DNA of 23,451 bases from an uncultured Oceanobacillus sp. (GTDB taxonomy: Bacteria > Bacillota > Bacilli > Bacillales > Amphibacillaceae), in NCBI GenBank assembly GCA_938004015.1, contig CALKWU010000090.1, positions 1 to 23,451 of the forward strand, in the 5' to 3' direction. Made by a program: the position numbers and the translations under genes. Of the stretch, positions 14,995 through 22,837 are shown in pieces. Below the pieces are notes generated by a model that saw nothing but the letters and a program-made list of their open reading frames with translations, made no database searches and had not been told where the DNA came from. Every line of letters begins with the position of its first letter. Position 1 is the stretch's first letter.

Positions 14995-15024
14995 AGTCGG
15001 AACCCTGAAGTTCCGACTTTTTAC
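14995..15024 (+). terminator. Rho-independent terminator of the chemotaxis block
   Basis: A perfect 9-bp stem AGTCGGAAC / GTTCCGACT (14995-15003 with 15010-15018) followed by TTTTTACTTTTTT. Confidence 0.88.
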
Positions 15025-15156
15025 TTTTTTCAAATTGACCACTGGTATGGCACAGATGATGAGGTCGAGAAATAACATGACATATCAATCTAAAAACATG
15101 CAAATGTAAGAATGAAAACTGAAACAGCACATTCAAAACTTCCCTGCTTATCTCGT

Positions 15157-15185
15157 TTGCGCTGTAAGAAGGGGTGATTTACAAT
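15157..15185 (+). promoter_or_regulatory. Candidate promoter of the MFS-HAD operon
   Basis: TTGCGC (15157-15162), a 17-bp spacer and TACAAT (15180-15185). The -35 is weak. The rest of 15025-15234 shows no convincing gene; a 21-codon ORF near 15115 lacks a ribosome binding site. Confidence 0.45.
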
Positions 15186-15234
15186 AGGTTTGGTGGAAAG
15201 AGAAACGGAGAATACATAGAAATGAGCTGATAAG

Positions 15235-16416
15235 ATGCCAAGATCGATTTGGCTTTTAGCGATTGCAACAACGATCAACGTGACCGGCGGTTCGTTCTTA
15301 TGGCCGTTGAACACGATTTATATGCATAATGTCCTCGGACAATCTTTGGCTTTCGCCGGAATGATTTTGATGTTCAATCAATTGGCTGCCGTATTGGGGA
15401 ATTTGCTTGGCGGTTTTCTGTATGATCGCTACAGTGCTTACCGTTCCATCCTCATCGCAACATCGATTGCTCTTACTGCAGCATTCGTTTTAACCTTCCA
15501 TCATTCAATCGTTCCATATTCGATTCTGCTCATCGTCATTGGGTTTGGAAATGGCATCACGTGGCCGATCATGTTTGCGATGGCGGGATCGTTATGGCCG
15601 GATGGCGGGAGAAAAGCGTTCAACGCAGTCTATGTCGCACAAAACTTAGGTGTTGCCATGGGGGCGACGTTAAGCGGGTATGTTGCAAGCATTTCCTTTG
15701 ATTACATATTCGGTGCCAATGCATTTTTCATTGCAATTTTTTTCATTCTTGTGTTATTCACGTTCAAACCGTTGGACAAAGAAAAAGACAGGCAAATGCA
15801 CACTTCCGTCGTCGGCCAACGGAAAAAAATGCGATTTGGTGCAAGTTTCACAGCTTTAGCAACCCTTTGTCTCGGGTTTTTGTTCATCCATATCAGTTAT
15901 GCCCAATGGCAGTCGACCATCGCGTCGTATACGCAACATATTGGAATTCCAGTGGAACAATACAGCACGATTTGGGCCATCAATGGTTTCCTTATCCTTT
16001 TGACACAACCTCTGGTACAATGGTTTACAAACAGGGTAACGAGTGGAAAGGCACATATTTACATTGGCACGACGATCATGATTGGTTCCTTCCTCGTCGT
16101 CATGCATGCGGAGGCCTTCACGATGTTTGCGGTGGCCATGGCGATTCTCACCCTAGGGGAAGTCCTCATGTGGCCGGCTTTTCCGACGCTTGCCAATGAG
16201 CTTGCGCCAAAGGGGAGGGAAGGACTGTATCAAGGTTTGGTGAACAGCATTGCGACGATCGGCCGGATGACGGGACCGTTACTTGGCGGTTTCATTGTAG
16301 ACTATTACAATATGGAAATATTATTCTATATCCTGCTCGTCTTGCTCCTCATCCCGTATTTCACAACTTTCTTTTACGATAAAAGGTTACAAGAAAAACA
16401 AGGAGGATATTCATGA
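15235..16416 (+). CDS. Major facilitator superfamily transporter
   Basis: A 393-residue membrane protein with about twelve hydrophobic segments in two halves, split by a basic loop (KEKDRQMHTSVVGQRKKMRF). The MFS motif A is visible as GNLLGGFLYDRYSAYRS after the second helix. The second half ends with the GPLLGGFIVDYYN segment, a repeat of the same pattern. It probably belongs to the DHA1-type drug or metabolite exporters (YttB-like), but the substrate cannot be predicted. An in-frame TGA just upstream at 15223 makes ATG 15235 the first possible ATG; its ribosome binding site is weak. Its stop codon overlaps the start of the HAD gene (ATGA at 16413-16416), so the two are translationally coupled. 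Confidence 0.9.
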   Translation: MPRSIWLLAIATTINVTGGSFLWPLNTIYMHNVLGQSLAFAGMILMFNQLAAVLGNLLGGFLYDRYSAYRSILIATSIALTAAFVLTFHHSIVPYSILLIVIGFGNGITWPIMFAMAGSLWPDGGRKAFNAVYVAQNLGVAMGATLSGYVASISFDYIFGANAFFIAIFFILVLFTFKPLDKEKDRQMHTSVVGQRKKMRFGASFTALATLCLGFLFIHISYAQWQSTIASYTQHIGIPVEQYSTIWAINGFLILLTQPLVQWFTNRVTSGKAHIYIGTTIMIGSFLVVMHAEAFTMFAVAMAILTLGEVLMWPAFPTLANELAPKGREGLYQGLVNSIATIGRMTGPLLGGFIVDYYNMEILFYILLVLLLIPYFTTFFYDKRLQEKQGGYS

Positions 16417-17144
16417 AAGAGATTAAATTGATCGCCCTCGATATGGACGGAACTTTGCTCAACGATGTCAACGAAGTGACGGAAAAAAACCGGAAAGCGA
16501 TAGAAAAAGCATTGGAAAAAGATGTGCATGTCATATTAAGCACCGGACGTGGTTTTGACAGATGCTATCCATACGCCGTCGACCTCCGCTTGCCTTCGTA
16601 CCTCGTTCCGGCAAATGGCGCAGAAATTTGGACGATGGAAAAAGAATTGTTAAGGAGAAAGCCTTTACGGACGGAGATGGTCGAAAAGCTTTATAATCTT
16701 GCCATTCAAGCAGGAGCCGGTATTTGGATGGTGTCCACTGCCGGTGTTTTCCAAAATGAAAGGCCGGATGATTTTTACAGTCATGAATGGTTGAAATTCG
16801 GTTGCTACACGGAAAATGAAAAAGCCTTAAACATTTTAGTCAATGAGTTCTCAAAATATGAAGAATTGGAAATATCCAATTCCTTGCCGACGAACATCGA
16901 AGTGAATGCAAAAGGTGTATCGAAAGCCGATGCTTTGCAATTTATATGTGACCGTATCGGGATTACGATGGACAATGTCATGGCTTGTGGCGATAGTTTG
17001 AATGACATTAAAATGATCCGACAGTCCGGAGTCGGGATTGCCATGGGGAATGCCCAGGAAGCGATCAAAAAGGTGGCAGACCATGTTGTGGCTTCGAACA
17101 ATGATAGCGGGGTGGCGGAAGCGATTGAACGCTTCGTCCTTTAA
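16413..17144 (+). CDS. Cof-type HAD-superfamily phosphatase
   Basis: A 243-residue haloacid-dehalogenase hydrolase of the Cof/YkrA type. Motif I DMDGTL carries the nucleophile Asp and acid/base Asp; motif II STGRG follows near residue 44; motif III is the Lys in GVSKADAL; motif IV is GDSLNDIKM. The C2 cap lies between motifs II and III and is short, since relatives are usually 255-290 residues. Such enzymes dephosphorylate sugar phosphates, FMN, PLP or other metabolites with Mg2+; the substrate here is unknown. GGAGGATATTC before ATG 16413 sits inside the MFS gene, and the ATGA overlap links its expression to the transporter. A shared substrate pathway is possible but unproven. Confidence 0.93.
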   Translation: MKEIKLIALDMDGTLLNDVNEVTEKNRKAIEKALEKDVHVILSTGRGFDRCYPYAVDLRLPSYLVPANGAEIWTMEKELLRRKPLRTEMVEKLYNLAIQAGAGIWMVSTAGVFQNERPDDFYSHEWLKFGCYTENEKALNILVNEFSKYEELEISNSLPTNIEVNAKGVSKADALQFICDRIGITMDNVMACGDSLNDIKMIRQSGVGIAMGNAQEAIKKVADHVVASNNDSGVAEAIERFVL

Positions 17145-17170
17145 GCGAAAAAGCATTTATAGAATAGGGC

Positions 17171-17198
17171 TTGCGATCTTTCCCGTTTCAGTTATGAT
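17171..17198 (+). promoter_or_regulatory. Candidate promoter of folT
   Basis: TTGCGA (17171-17176), a 16-bp spacer and TATGAT (17193-17198). The leader to the start codon is only about 35 nt, too short for a tetrahydrofolate riboswitch. Confidence 0.5.
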
Positions 17199-17237
17199 AT
17201 GAAAAAAGATGATTGTTGACAGGAAGGGATGAATCGT

Positions 17238-17765
17238 ATGCTCCCGGTTAAAGAAATATCCGCCAAAAGGCAAAAAAATACGACGAAAATGCTTACAGTA
17301 ACGGCAGCTTTAGTCGGTATCAATTTAGTGTTAAACCAATTTACCCTTTCGTTCGGTCCGCTATTGGAAATCGGTTTTTCTTTTTTACCGATTGCGTTGC
17401 TTGCTTATCTTTACGGATCGATCAATGCGGGTATCGCTTCGGCTGTTGCAGATATACTCGGTTTCGTTTTGCGGCCAGCCGGGTTCTTTTTTCCCGGATT
17501 CACGTTCAACGCTTTTTTAATCGGGCTATTGTTCGGCTTGTTTTTTTACAAAAAGGAAATTACCCTTGTTCGTGTCGCACTGGCAAACTTGGTCGTTACA
17601 ATTTTGATAACGCTGATTCTCACACCAATTTGGCTCAACATCATGTTCGGCAGTCCACTTTTCGCCATGCCGCGTATGATTAAAGCCATCGTCCTCTATC
17701 CGATTGAAGTCGGTTTATTGCTTGTCTTGCTGAAGAGTCTGCATCGTATCCGGCTGCATCTTTAA
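17238..17765 (+). CDS. folT: Folate ECF transporter S component FolT
   Basis: A 175-residue membrane protein with about six hydrophobic segments, matching the folate-binding S component of group II ECF importers. Typical stretches are FSFLPIALLAYLYG, VADILGFVLRPAGFFFPGFT followed by NAFLIGLLFGLFFYKKE, and PRMIKAIVLYPIEV near the C terminus. It captures folates outside the membrane and docks on the shared EcfA-EcfA'-EcfT module, which is not encoded here. ATG 17238 is chosen because AGGAAGGG (17221-17228) then lies nine bases upstream; ATG 17229 would overlap it. Monocistronic in appearance; no clear terminator follows. Confidence 0.88.
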   Translation: MLPVKEISAKRQKNTTKMLTVTAALVGINLVLNQFTLSFGPLLEIGFSFLPIALLAYLYGSINAGIASAVADILGFVLRPAGFFFPGFTFNAFLIGLLFGLFFYKKEITLVRVALANLVVTILITLILTPIWLNIMFGSPLFAMPRMIKAIVLYPIEVGLLLVLLKSLHRIRLHL

Positions 17766-17847
17766 GGTTAGACGAGCCGCGTTATGCATCACTTTTTCGG
17801 AAACGGCATAAACTAGTCACATCAGGCAAATAAAGGATGGTTTGTTG

Positions 17848-18792
17848 ATGTTGAAAAACTATTATGTATCTGGAAATACAGCAGAAGGCTTCGTCAATTA
17901 CTTATCATCAAATCTCCATGGCATCAAAGAAACTGTAAGGCTTGATCAGGAGTCTCGCAAAATGGATACGGCAATTTTGGAACAATTGATTGCAAACAAT
18001 CGGGGCAAGACTGACATCGAAGTGTTGAAAAGCCCAATCACACACCGTTATATTGATGGTGTAATTTTCCGTTCGAAACAAATGGCTGTTTTAGGAGACA
18101 CGAAAGCTGCTTTTACCGATAAAGCATATGATCTTTTCCAAAAAGGCTTGCGTATCCATGATGAGTTGGAAAAAATATACATCGATGAAATGGATTTTAA
18201 AAAAGCTGACGAGCTTGCCCATGAATTCATCGATGATTTATTGAAAGATGTGCCGAAACGTGATAAAGAACCTTATGTTTTCAAAAGGTTGTTCGGGACG
18301 AATACGGCAGAAGGTTCTGTGAATGAAGTGCCGAACTTGATTGAAAACTTGAAAGAAATATACCATATTAAAGGCCGTGCCGGTACGGGAAAATCGACCT
18401 TCATGAGAAAAGTCGCCAATGCATGTTTGGATAGAGGCCTGGATTTGGAAATGTACCATTGCAGTTTCGATCCGAACAGTATCGATATGGTGCTCATTCC
18501 GGAATTAAGTGTCTGTCTTTTCGACAGTACGGATCCACATGCTTTCGAGCCTGAAGATAAGCACCGGGAAAGAGTCATCGATCTTTATGAAGAGACCGTT
18601 ACACCGGGGACGGATGAAAAATATGCGGAAGAAATCCAGAAACTGACGAAAGAATATAAAGGTTACATGAAACAAGGTTTAAAAGTGATAAAAGAAGAAG
18701 CGGAAAAAATGATTGCGGAAGATGATAAAAAAGCCTTTTCACAAAAGGAAGCAAATCGAATCGCCGCCGAAATCCAAACAAAACTCAACTGA
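17848..18792 (+). CDS. Tandem P-loop ATPase-like protein with a degenerate first P-loop
   Basis: A 314-residue protein resembling a conserved Firmicute family (PRK06851-like) built from two copies of a P-loop domain. The second copy is intact: TNTAEGSVNEV, Walker A KGRAGTGKST (175-184), SIDMVLIPELSVCLFDST (211-228). The first copy aligns with it: GNTAEGFVNYL (9-19), then RLDQESRKMDT where the P-loop should be (31-41), and YIDGVIFRSKQMAVLGDT (69-85). Its Gly/Lys/Ser nucleotide-binding residues are all lost and its core is shorter, consistent with the total length being below the roughly 365 residues usual for the family. A charged coiled coil lies between and after the domains. ATG 17848 has AAAGGATGG seven bases upstream. 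Function unknown. Confidence 0.8.
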   Translation: MLKNYYVSGNTAEGFVNYLSSNLHGIKETVRLDQESRKMDTAILEQLIANNRGKTDIEVLKSPITHRYIDGVIFRSKQMAVLGDTKAAFTDKAYDLFQKGLRIHDELEKIYIDEMDFKKADELAHEFIDDLLKDVPKRDKEPYVFKRLFGTNTAEGSVNEVPNLIENLKEIYHIKGRAGTGKSTFMRKVANACLDRGLDLEMYHCSFDPNSIDMVLIPELSVCLFDSTDPHAFEPEDKHRERVIDLYEETVTPGTDEKYAEEIQKLTKEYKGYMKQGLKVIKEEAEKMIAEDDKKAFSQKEANRIAAEIQTKLN

Positions 18793-18831
18793 TGGGACAA
18801 ACGGGGACAGCCCCTTTTTGTCCCATTTTTT
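18792..18831 (+). repeat. Dispersed GGGACAG hairpin, copy F, used as terminator
   Basis: ATGGGACAAA and GGGG (18792-18806) pair with CCCC and TTTTTGTCCCAT (18811-18826) across loop ACAG, followed by TTTTTT. Its first base is the last base of the stop codon of the P-loop gene. Confidence 0.88.
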
Positions 18832-18884
18832 CTTCCGATATCGCAAAATGGTCATAGTATTTCAACAATTTAATAAAATGACAC

Positions 18885-18913
18885 TTGTAATTTTTCTTGA
18901 AATCGGTTACAAT
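18885..18913 (+). promoter_or_regulatory. Sigma-A promoter of the IDEAL-domain gene
   Basis: TTGTAA (18885-18890), a 17-bp spacer and TACAAT (18908-18913), about 50 bases before the start codon. Confidence 0.65.
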
Positions 18914-18961
18914 TAATTAACTAAAATTTTGGATGAAACACTGAAAAAGGGTGGTGAAGTT

Positions 18962-19423
18962 ATGGTAACGTTGAAAATGCTCAAACCGTATTACATTAAA
19001 ACAGAGAAAAATTTTGTCCGGATCATTCTCGCCTATCAATATTTTTCAGTCATCATCAAGAATAAGGTTTACCAGTTCATTCCCGTCGAGTCGAATGAAA
19101 TCCGCGTCAACCGTCGAACTGAAAAAATTGAGAATATCGATGCGGTGTTCGCTTTTCAAAACGCAAAAGATATCGTGAACATTCCAATGGTGAAATTGAT
19201 CACATTGCCTGAGTTTCTGGAACAAATCCATGCGATAGCCAAACCATACTACTTCAGTACCCAAAATGAAATGGATGTCAAAGAGGATGAAGATGTCACA
19301 TCGATCATGAAAGAATTGGAACGGCAAAATGTGTTGCGGCTCATCGACCGGGCCTTGGATGAGCGGAATGAAGCGGAATTCAAGCGGCTGACCGATATCT
19401 TGTCGTCCATGGAAAAAAAATGA
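18962..19423 (+). CDS. IDEAL-domain protein with an uncharacterised N-terminal domain
   Basis: A 153-residue soluble protein. The C terminus VLRLIDRALDERNEAEF and the following KRLTDILSSM match the IDEAL domain, a short helix-turn-helix-like hairpin known only in Bacillales and usually found at the ends of small proteins. The N-terminal 100 residues are rich in beta strands (FVRIILAYQYFSVIIKNKVY, then VYQFIPVESNEIRVNR) and I do not recognise them as a named domain. An acidic linker (DVKEDEDV) joins the two parts. Start ATG 18962 is preferred, because AAGGGTGGTG lies six bases upstream; the upstream ATG 18929 lacks a site. It has its own promoter and shares a bidirectional terminator with the PBP gene. 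Confidence 0.8.
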   Translation: MVTLKMLKPYYIKTEKNFVRIILAYQYFSVIIKNKVYQFIPVESNEIRVNRRTEKIENIDAVFAFQNAKDIVNIPMVKLITLPEFLEQIHAIAKPYYFSTQNEMDVKEDEDVTSIMKELERQNVLRLIDRALDERNEAEFKRLTDILSSMEKK

Positions 19424-19457
19424 AAACAAAAGCCGGTTCAAAATATATCATGGCATC

Positions 19458-19491
19458 AAAAAAGAAGGGATCAGTTCGTCCCTTCTTTTTT
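19458..19491. terminator. Bidirectional Rho-independent terminator
   Basis: A perfect 13-bp stem AAAAAAGAAGGGA / TCCCTTCTTTTTT (19458-19470 with 19479-19491) has an 8-nt loop. The A/T ends give a U tract in both directions, serving the IDEAL-domain gene and the minus-strand PBP gene; it overlaps the PBP stop codon. Confidence 0.93.
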
Positions 19492-21547
19492 ATTCTTCAT
19501 CCGGATAAAGCTTGTTGATCACTTCTACAAACTTTTCCACAGCGTAGCTCATTTCTTTGTCTTCTGTCTTTTCGATCATCATAGCCATTAAAATGTCTTG
19601 TGACTCATGAGGATATGCGATAAACCAGCTGTTCACCGAGCCTTCGGAATCTCTGGACAACTTCAACTCTGCCGTTCCGGTTTTCCCCGCCAACGGTACA
19701 TTCGCTTCTTCTTCCGCAAGTTGTGCCGTACCATCGGTCACGACTTTACGTAATATTTCATCTATCCGTTCTGCTTCTTCTTTAGATAGTAAATTTTCTT
19801 CCCAAACTTCTCCAGTCGGTTCATCGAGCAATAATGTCGGTTTCACCATATTTCCTTCATTCACAAAAATGGTGTAACTTGCAGCCAAATGAAGGGCGCT
19901 CATCTCTATTTCCCCTTGACCGTAACTGGTGTTGGCGAGGAGGATTTCATCATCCAAATCACCACTATTGGAAATCGACGACATCGTGACCGGATATTCG
20001 TACGGTAGGTAAGGTTCTTCACCGAAACCGAAACGTTCCAACTGTTCGACGAATGCATTGCCGCCCATATCAACAGCTTGCATGGCGAAATAAATATTAT
20101 CTGAACGGACGAGCGCATCTTCTAAATCGACCGGGCCGTCTGACAGTGTCAATCGGGAGACTTCATAGCCGCCCCAACTTTCTTTACCCCAATATTTCCC
20201 TTTAATTTCCAATTCTTCCTCAGGGTCCAACGTGCCTGCATTGATGCCGGCAACTGCTGTAATTGGTTTCAGTACAGAACCAGGAGCGTAAGTGGCAGCA
20301 AAGCGGTTGATCAACGGTTGCTGCTCATCTTCCTCCAACCTTTGCCAAAGGTCTGAAGATGTTCCGTATAAAATGTCATTCGGGTCAAAAGCAGGTGCAC
20401 TGACGAGGGCGAGGGTTTCGCCCGTTTTCGGGTCGATTGCGGCTGTGGTTCCCGCATCATCTCCATAGCTCTCGTAAATTTTTTCTTGAATGTTGATGTC
20501 GATTGTCAATTGGATGGTTTCACCATTTTGCACTGGTTTTTCGGCGATGGTGACTTCATCTCCGTTTTCTTTTCTGATGAAGACTTTCACGCCTTTTTTA
20601 CCTCGCAGCCGTTCCTCATAGAGCTGTTCCAGACCACGGCGTCCGACTTTATCATTCGGGCCGTACTCATGGTTATCCGCTTTTTCCAGAAATTCGGCGG
20701 TGATGTCGCCAATATACCCAATCAAGTGGGCAGTCGCCTCGCCGCCTGGATAAATCCTGCCCATCACTTCCATCCGTTGTACACCCGGAATGGCCATGAG
20801 CCGATTGTATACGTCTTCATCGGAAGGCAAAATCGTTGCGATCGGGACAAATAAATCGTCTTGCACCCAAGGTTCATCCAATGCTTCTTCAATCGTTTCT
20901 GTTCTAATATTCAAGATAGTGGCAATTTCTTGGATCGCTTGCTCCCTGTTCTGCAAGTTTTCGGGTACGATGCCGATTTGATAGACTTTATCATTTATCG
21001 CCAGTGGCATTTGATTGCGATCCAAGATTTCCCCGCGTAATGGCTCCACTGTTTGGATGCCGATTTCTCCACCATCTTCCAGTTCGGGATGGATGAATCC
21101 CGGATTCCATTCGACGAACCAGCTTAATGTCACTTCTTCATCATCTTCCATATCGACTGGTTCTTGCACCAACACAGCTTCATGTTCAAATTCAATCGGT
21201 CCGGCAAATGATTCCATAGATACCGAAAATGGAATGGTGACGCTCAGAATTTCCTCTTCTTCAGCTTCAGTCAACATGTCGAGCTCTTCCTCGGACAATC
21301 GTTCAAAATCTATATGTATTTCGTCAATATTCAAATCGCTGTAAATTTTTTCATAACGCTCGATCGAATCTTCTTCAGAAATGTTTTCCTTCGTCTCTGA
21401 ACTGAAGTAATCGTACATTTCTTCAAATCGTTGTTCCGTCCATAAAGAAGCGAATTCTTGAAAACGTTCATTCGGTGTCACATGTTCTTCATTTGAGCAT
21501 GCGGTTAAAAGAATCATCAAGACAATCAGTAAAACGCTTCGTTTCAT
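19490..21547 (-). CDS. pbpC: Penicillin-binding transpeptidase lipoprotein, PBP3/MecA-like class B
   Basis: A 685-residue class B PBP. A signal peptide ends in the lipobox LTAC, so Cys17 would be lipidated and the enzyme anchored outside. Residues about 25-145 form an NTF2-like MecA_N domain, rich in acid residues; 165-330 form the dimerisation domain (RGEILDRN, GRRGLEQLYEERLRG). The transpeptidase domain (about 365-680) has S424-V-L-K427, S482-D-N and K622-T-G. It crosslinks peptidoglycan. Domain order and length match B. subtilis PBP3 (PbpC), a relative of S. aureus PBP2a; beta-lactam affinity cannot be judged. Start ATG 21547 is chosen for the signal peptide; the Shine-Dalgarno (AAGAGAG) is weak, and a longer frame to 21643 would overlap the promoter. 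Confidence 0.93.
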   Translation of the reverse strand: MKRSVLLIVLMILLTACSNEEHVTPNERFQEFASLWTEQRFEEMYDYFSSETKENISEEDSIERYEKIYSDLNIDEIHIDFERLSEEELDMLTEAEEEEILSVTIPFSVSMESFAGPIEFEHEAVLVQEPVDMEDDEEVTLSWFVEWNPGFIHPELEDGGEIGIQTVEPLRGEILDRNQMPLAINDKVYQIGIVPENLQNREQAIQEIATILNIRTETIEEALDEPWVQDDLFVPIATILPSDEDVYNRLMAIPGVQRMEVMGRIYPGGEATAHLIGYIGDITAEFLEKADNHEYGPNDKVGRRGLEQLYEERLRGKKGVKVFIRKENGDEVTIAEKPVQNGETIQLTIDINIQEKIYESYGDDAGTTAAIDPKTGETLALVSAPAFDPNDILYGTSSDLWQRLEEDEQQPLINRFAATYAPGSVLKPITAVAGINAGTLDPEEELEIKGKYWGKESWGGYEVSRLTLSDGPVDLEDALVRSDNIYFAMQAVDMGGNAFVEQLERFGFGEEPYLPYEYPVTMSSISNSGDLDDEILLANTSYGQGEIEMSALHLAASYTIFVNEGNMVKPTLLLDEPTGEVWEENLLSKEEAERIDEILRKVVTDGTAQLAEEEANVPLAGKTGTAELKLSRDSEGSVNSWFIAYPHESQDILMAMMIEKTEDKEMSYAVEKFVEVINKLYPDEE

Positions 21548-21615
21548 CTCTCTTGTCACCCCATGAAAGACTCTTACCAATAGTATAGCATCTTTGCCCC
21601 AATAATTTATAGGAA

Positions 21616-21643
21616 AGTTTACAGAATTTATGACGAAAGTCAA
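21616..21643 (-). promoter_or_regulatory. Promoter of the PBP gene, touching the upstream terminator
   Basis: Minus strand: TTGACT (21638-21643), a 16-bp spacer and TAAACT (21616-21621). The first two T of the -35 lie in the T tract of the LCP gene terminator, so one transcript stops exactly where the next begins. A TATACT farther downstream has no good -35. Confidence 0.6.
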
Positions 21644-21675
21644 AAAACGTCAAGGAGAATTTTCCTTGACGTTTT
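21642..21675 (-). terminator. Rho-independent terminator of the LCP gene
   Basis: Minus strand: AAAACGTCAAGGA / TCCTTGACGTTTT (13-bp perfect stem, 21663-21675 with 21644-21656), 6-nt loop, followed by more T. Confidence 0.92.
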
Positions 21676-21679
21676 CCTT

Positions 21680-22624
21680 TCAACTTTGCATATGATTGCG
21701 GATTTCGGTACTGATTCGATTAAATTCAGAATCGGGAACGACATAGTACCAAATCCCGTTGATTGTGGAACCGGAACCTTCGATCTCCAATGTCCGGATA
21801 TTATGTCTTGTCCCCAAATAACCGGTGAACAATGTTTGGATTTTATCCATATCCAAGTCGGTTTGTACATTTTCTCCCAAAATATCGAGGATTTCACCGA
21901 ATTTCGTGATGTTGGAGAAGCTCGCACCTTTTTCCAACGCAGCAGAAATGACTGCCCGCTGTCTTTCGTTACGTCCTAAATCGCCGCGAGGATCTTGTTT
22001 CCGCATCCGGATGTAATCCAGTGCTTGTTCACCATTCAAATGGATGGCGCCTTCCTCAAACGTATGACCACCTTGGTTGAAACTTTGTGTATTGTTCACG
22101 GTCACTCCACCAATCGCATCGATCCCTTGTTTGAAACCTTCCATATTCACTCGTGAATAAACGTGGATTGGAATATTGAAGTTCTCCTCGACCGTTTGTA
22201 CCGCCAAATCCACTCCTCCGAAAGCGTAAGCGTGGTTGATTTTATCCATGCCACGACCTGGGATATTCACATATGTATCCCGAGGAATGCTCAACATGAT
22301 CATGGAGTCTGTACGCGGATTGAGCGACACGAGAATCATCGTATCAGATCTGCCTCTGTCGCCAGGTCTTTCATCGACACCGAGGAGGAGAATATTTACT
22401 GATTCACGTTCATCAAAAATTTCTTTTATTTCTTTTTGACGCTCCGGATCATCGTCCCGCGATAGTGGATTGTGCATCGTGTCAATGGCACTTCCTAATT
22501 GGCTGTAAATGTAGAAGATGCCGCCGCCAATAAGAATGACGAATGCAAGCAATAGTCCTCCAACCCAATACAACCACTTTTTTCTTTTTTTACCCCTACT
22601 GTTTCTTTGCATTCTCGATACCAC
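21680..22624 (-). CDS. LCP (LytR-CpsA-Psr) family wall-polymer transferase
   Basis: A 314-residue membrane protein with a basic cytosolic tail, one membrane helix (about residues 17-42) and an extracellular LCP domain. Conserved segments are LLLGVDERPGDRGRSDTM, MLSIPRDTYVNIPGRGMDK followed by INHAYAFGG, and YIRMRKQDPRGDLGRNERQR, which together hold the Asp and Arg residues that bind Mg2+ and the pyrophosphate of the lipid-linked donor. Known members (TagT, TagU, TagV) attach teichoic acid or other anionic glycopolymers to peptidoglycan. The start is GTG 22624: AGAGGGG lies nine bases upstream, while the in-frame ATG at 22612 is too far. Own promoter and terminator. Confidence 0.93.
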   Translation of the reverse strand: MVSRMQRNSRGKKRKKWLYWVGGLLLAFVILIGGGIFYIYSQLGSAIDTMHNPLSRDDDPERQKEIKEIFDERESVNILLLGVDERPGDRGRSDTMILVSLNPRTDSMIMLSIPRDTYVNIPGRGMDKINHAYAFGGVDLAVQTVEENFNIPIHVYSRVNMEGFKQGIDAIGGVTVNNTQSFNQGGHTFEEGAIHLNGEQALDYIRMRKQDPRGDLGRNERQRAVISAALEKGASFSNITKFGEILDILGENVQTDLDMDKIQTLFTGYLGTRHNIRTLEIEGSGSTINGIWYYVVPDSEFNRISTEIRNHMQS

Positions 22625-22703
22625 TTGTAATTACCCCTCTATATGTATGATGGTTTTTCCATGATTGAAAACACATTGCTGTTCCGCCTGATTGCTGTAT
22701 AAA

Positions 22704-22732
22704 ATTATAACGGAAATCGACGGTTTCGTCTA
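22704..22732 (-). promoter_or_regulatory. Sigma-A promoter of the LCP gene
   Basis: Minus strand: TAGACG (22727-22732), a 17-bp spacer and TATAAT (22704-22709). The leader to the GTG start is about 75 nt. Confidence 0.65.
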
Positions 22733-22774
22733 TCATAATCTGAATCATAAAGGAAAGATGTCGATTTTCACACG

Positions 22775-22803
22775 AAAAAAGGCATCGGATGTCCCGATGC
22801 CTT
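22775..22803 (-). terminator. Rho-independent terminator of the sortase gene
   Basis: Minus strand: AAGGCATCGG / CCGATGCCTT (10-bp stem, 22794-22803 with 22779-22788), 5-nt loop, followed by TTTT. Confidence 0.92.
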
Positions 22804-22837
22804 ATGGATATGTTTCTATTTCGTCGCATCGTTCGGC

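Noticed and set aside
15115..15180. Short 21-codon ORF before the MFS gene
   Set aside because: No ribosome binding site, no recognisable composition, and it overlaps the candidate promoter.
17145..17237. Tetrahydrofolate riboswitch ahead of folT
   Set aside because: The expected conserved blocks are absent, and the candidate promoter leaves a leader of only about 35 nt.
19490..21547. A methicillin-resistance mecA gene
   Set aside because: The MecA_N domain is shared with ordinary chromosomal PBP3 proteins of Bacillaceae; there is no mec regulatory gene or cassette nearby, and low beta-lactam affinity cannot be inferred from sequence alone.
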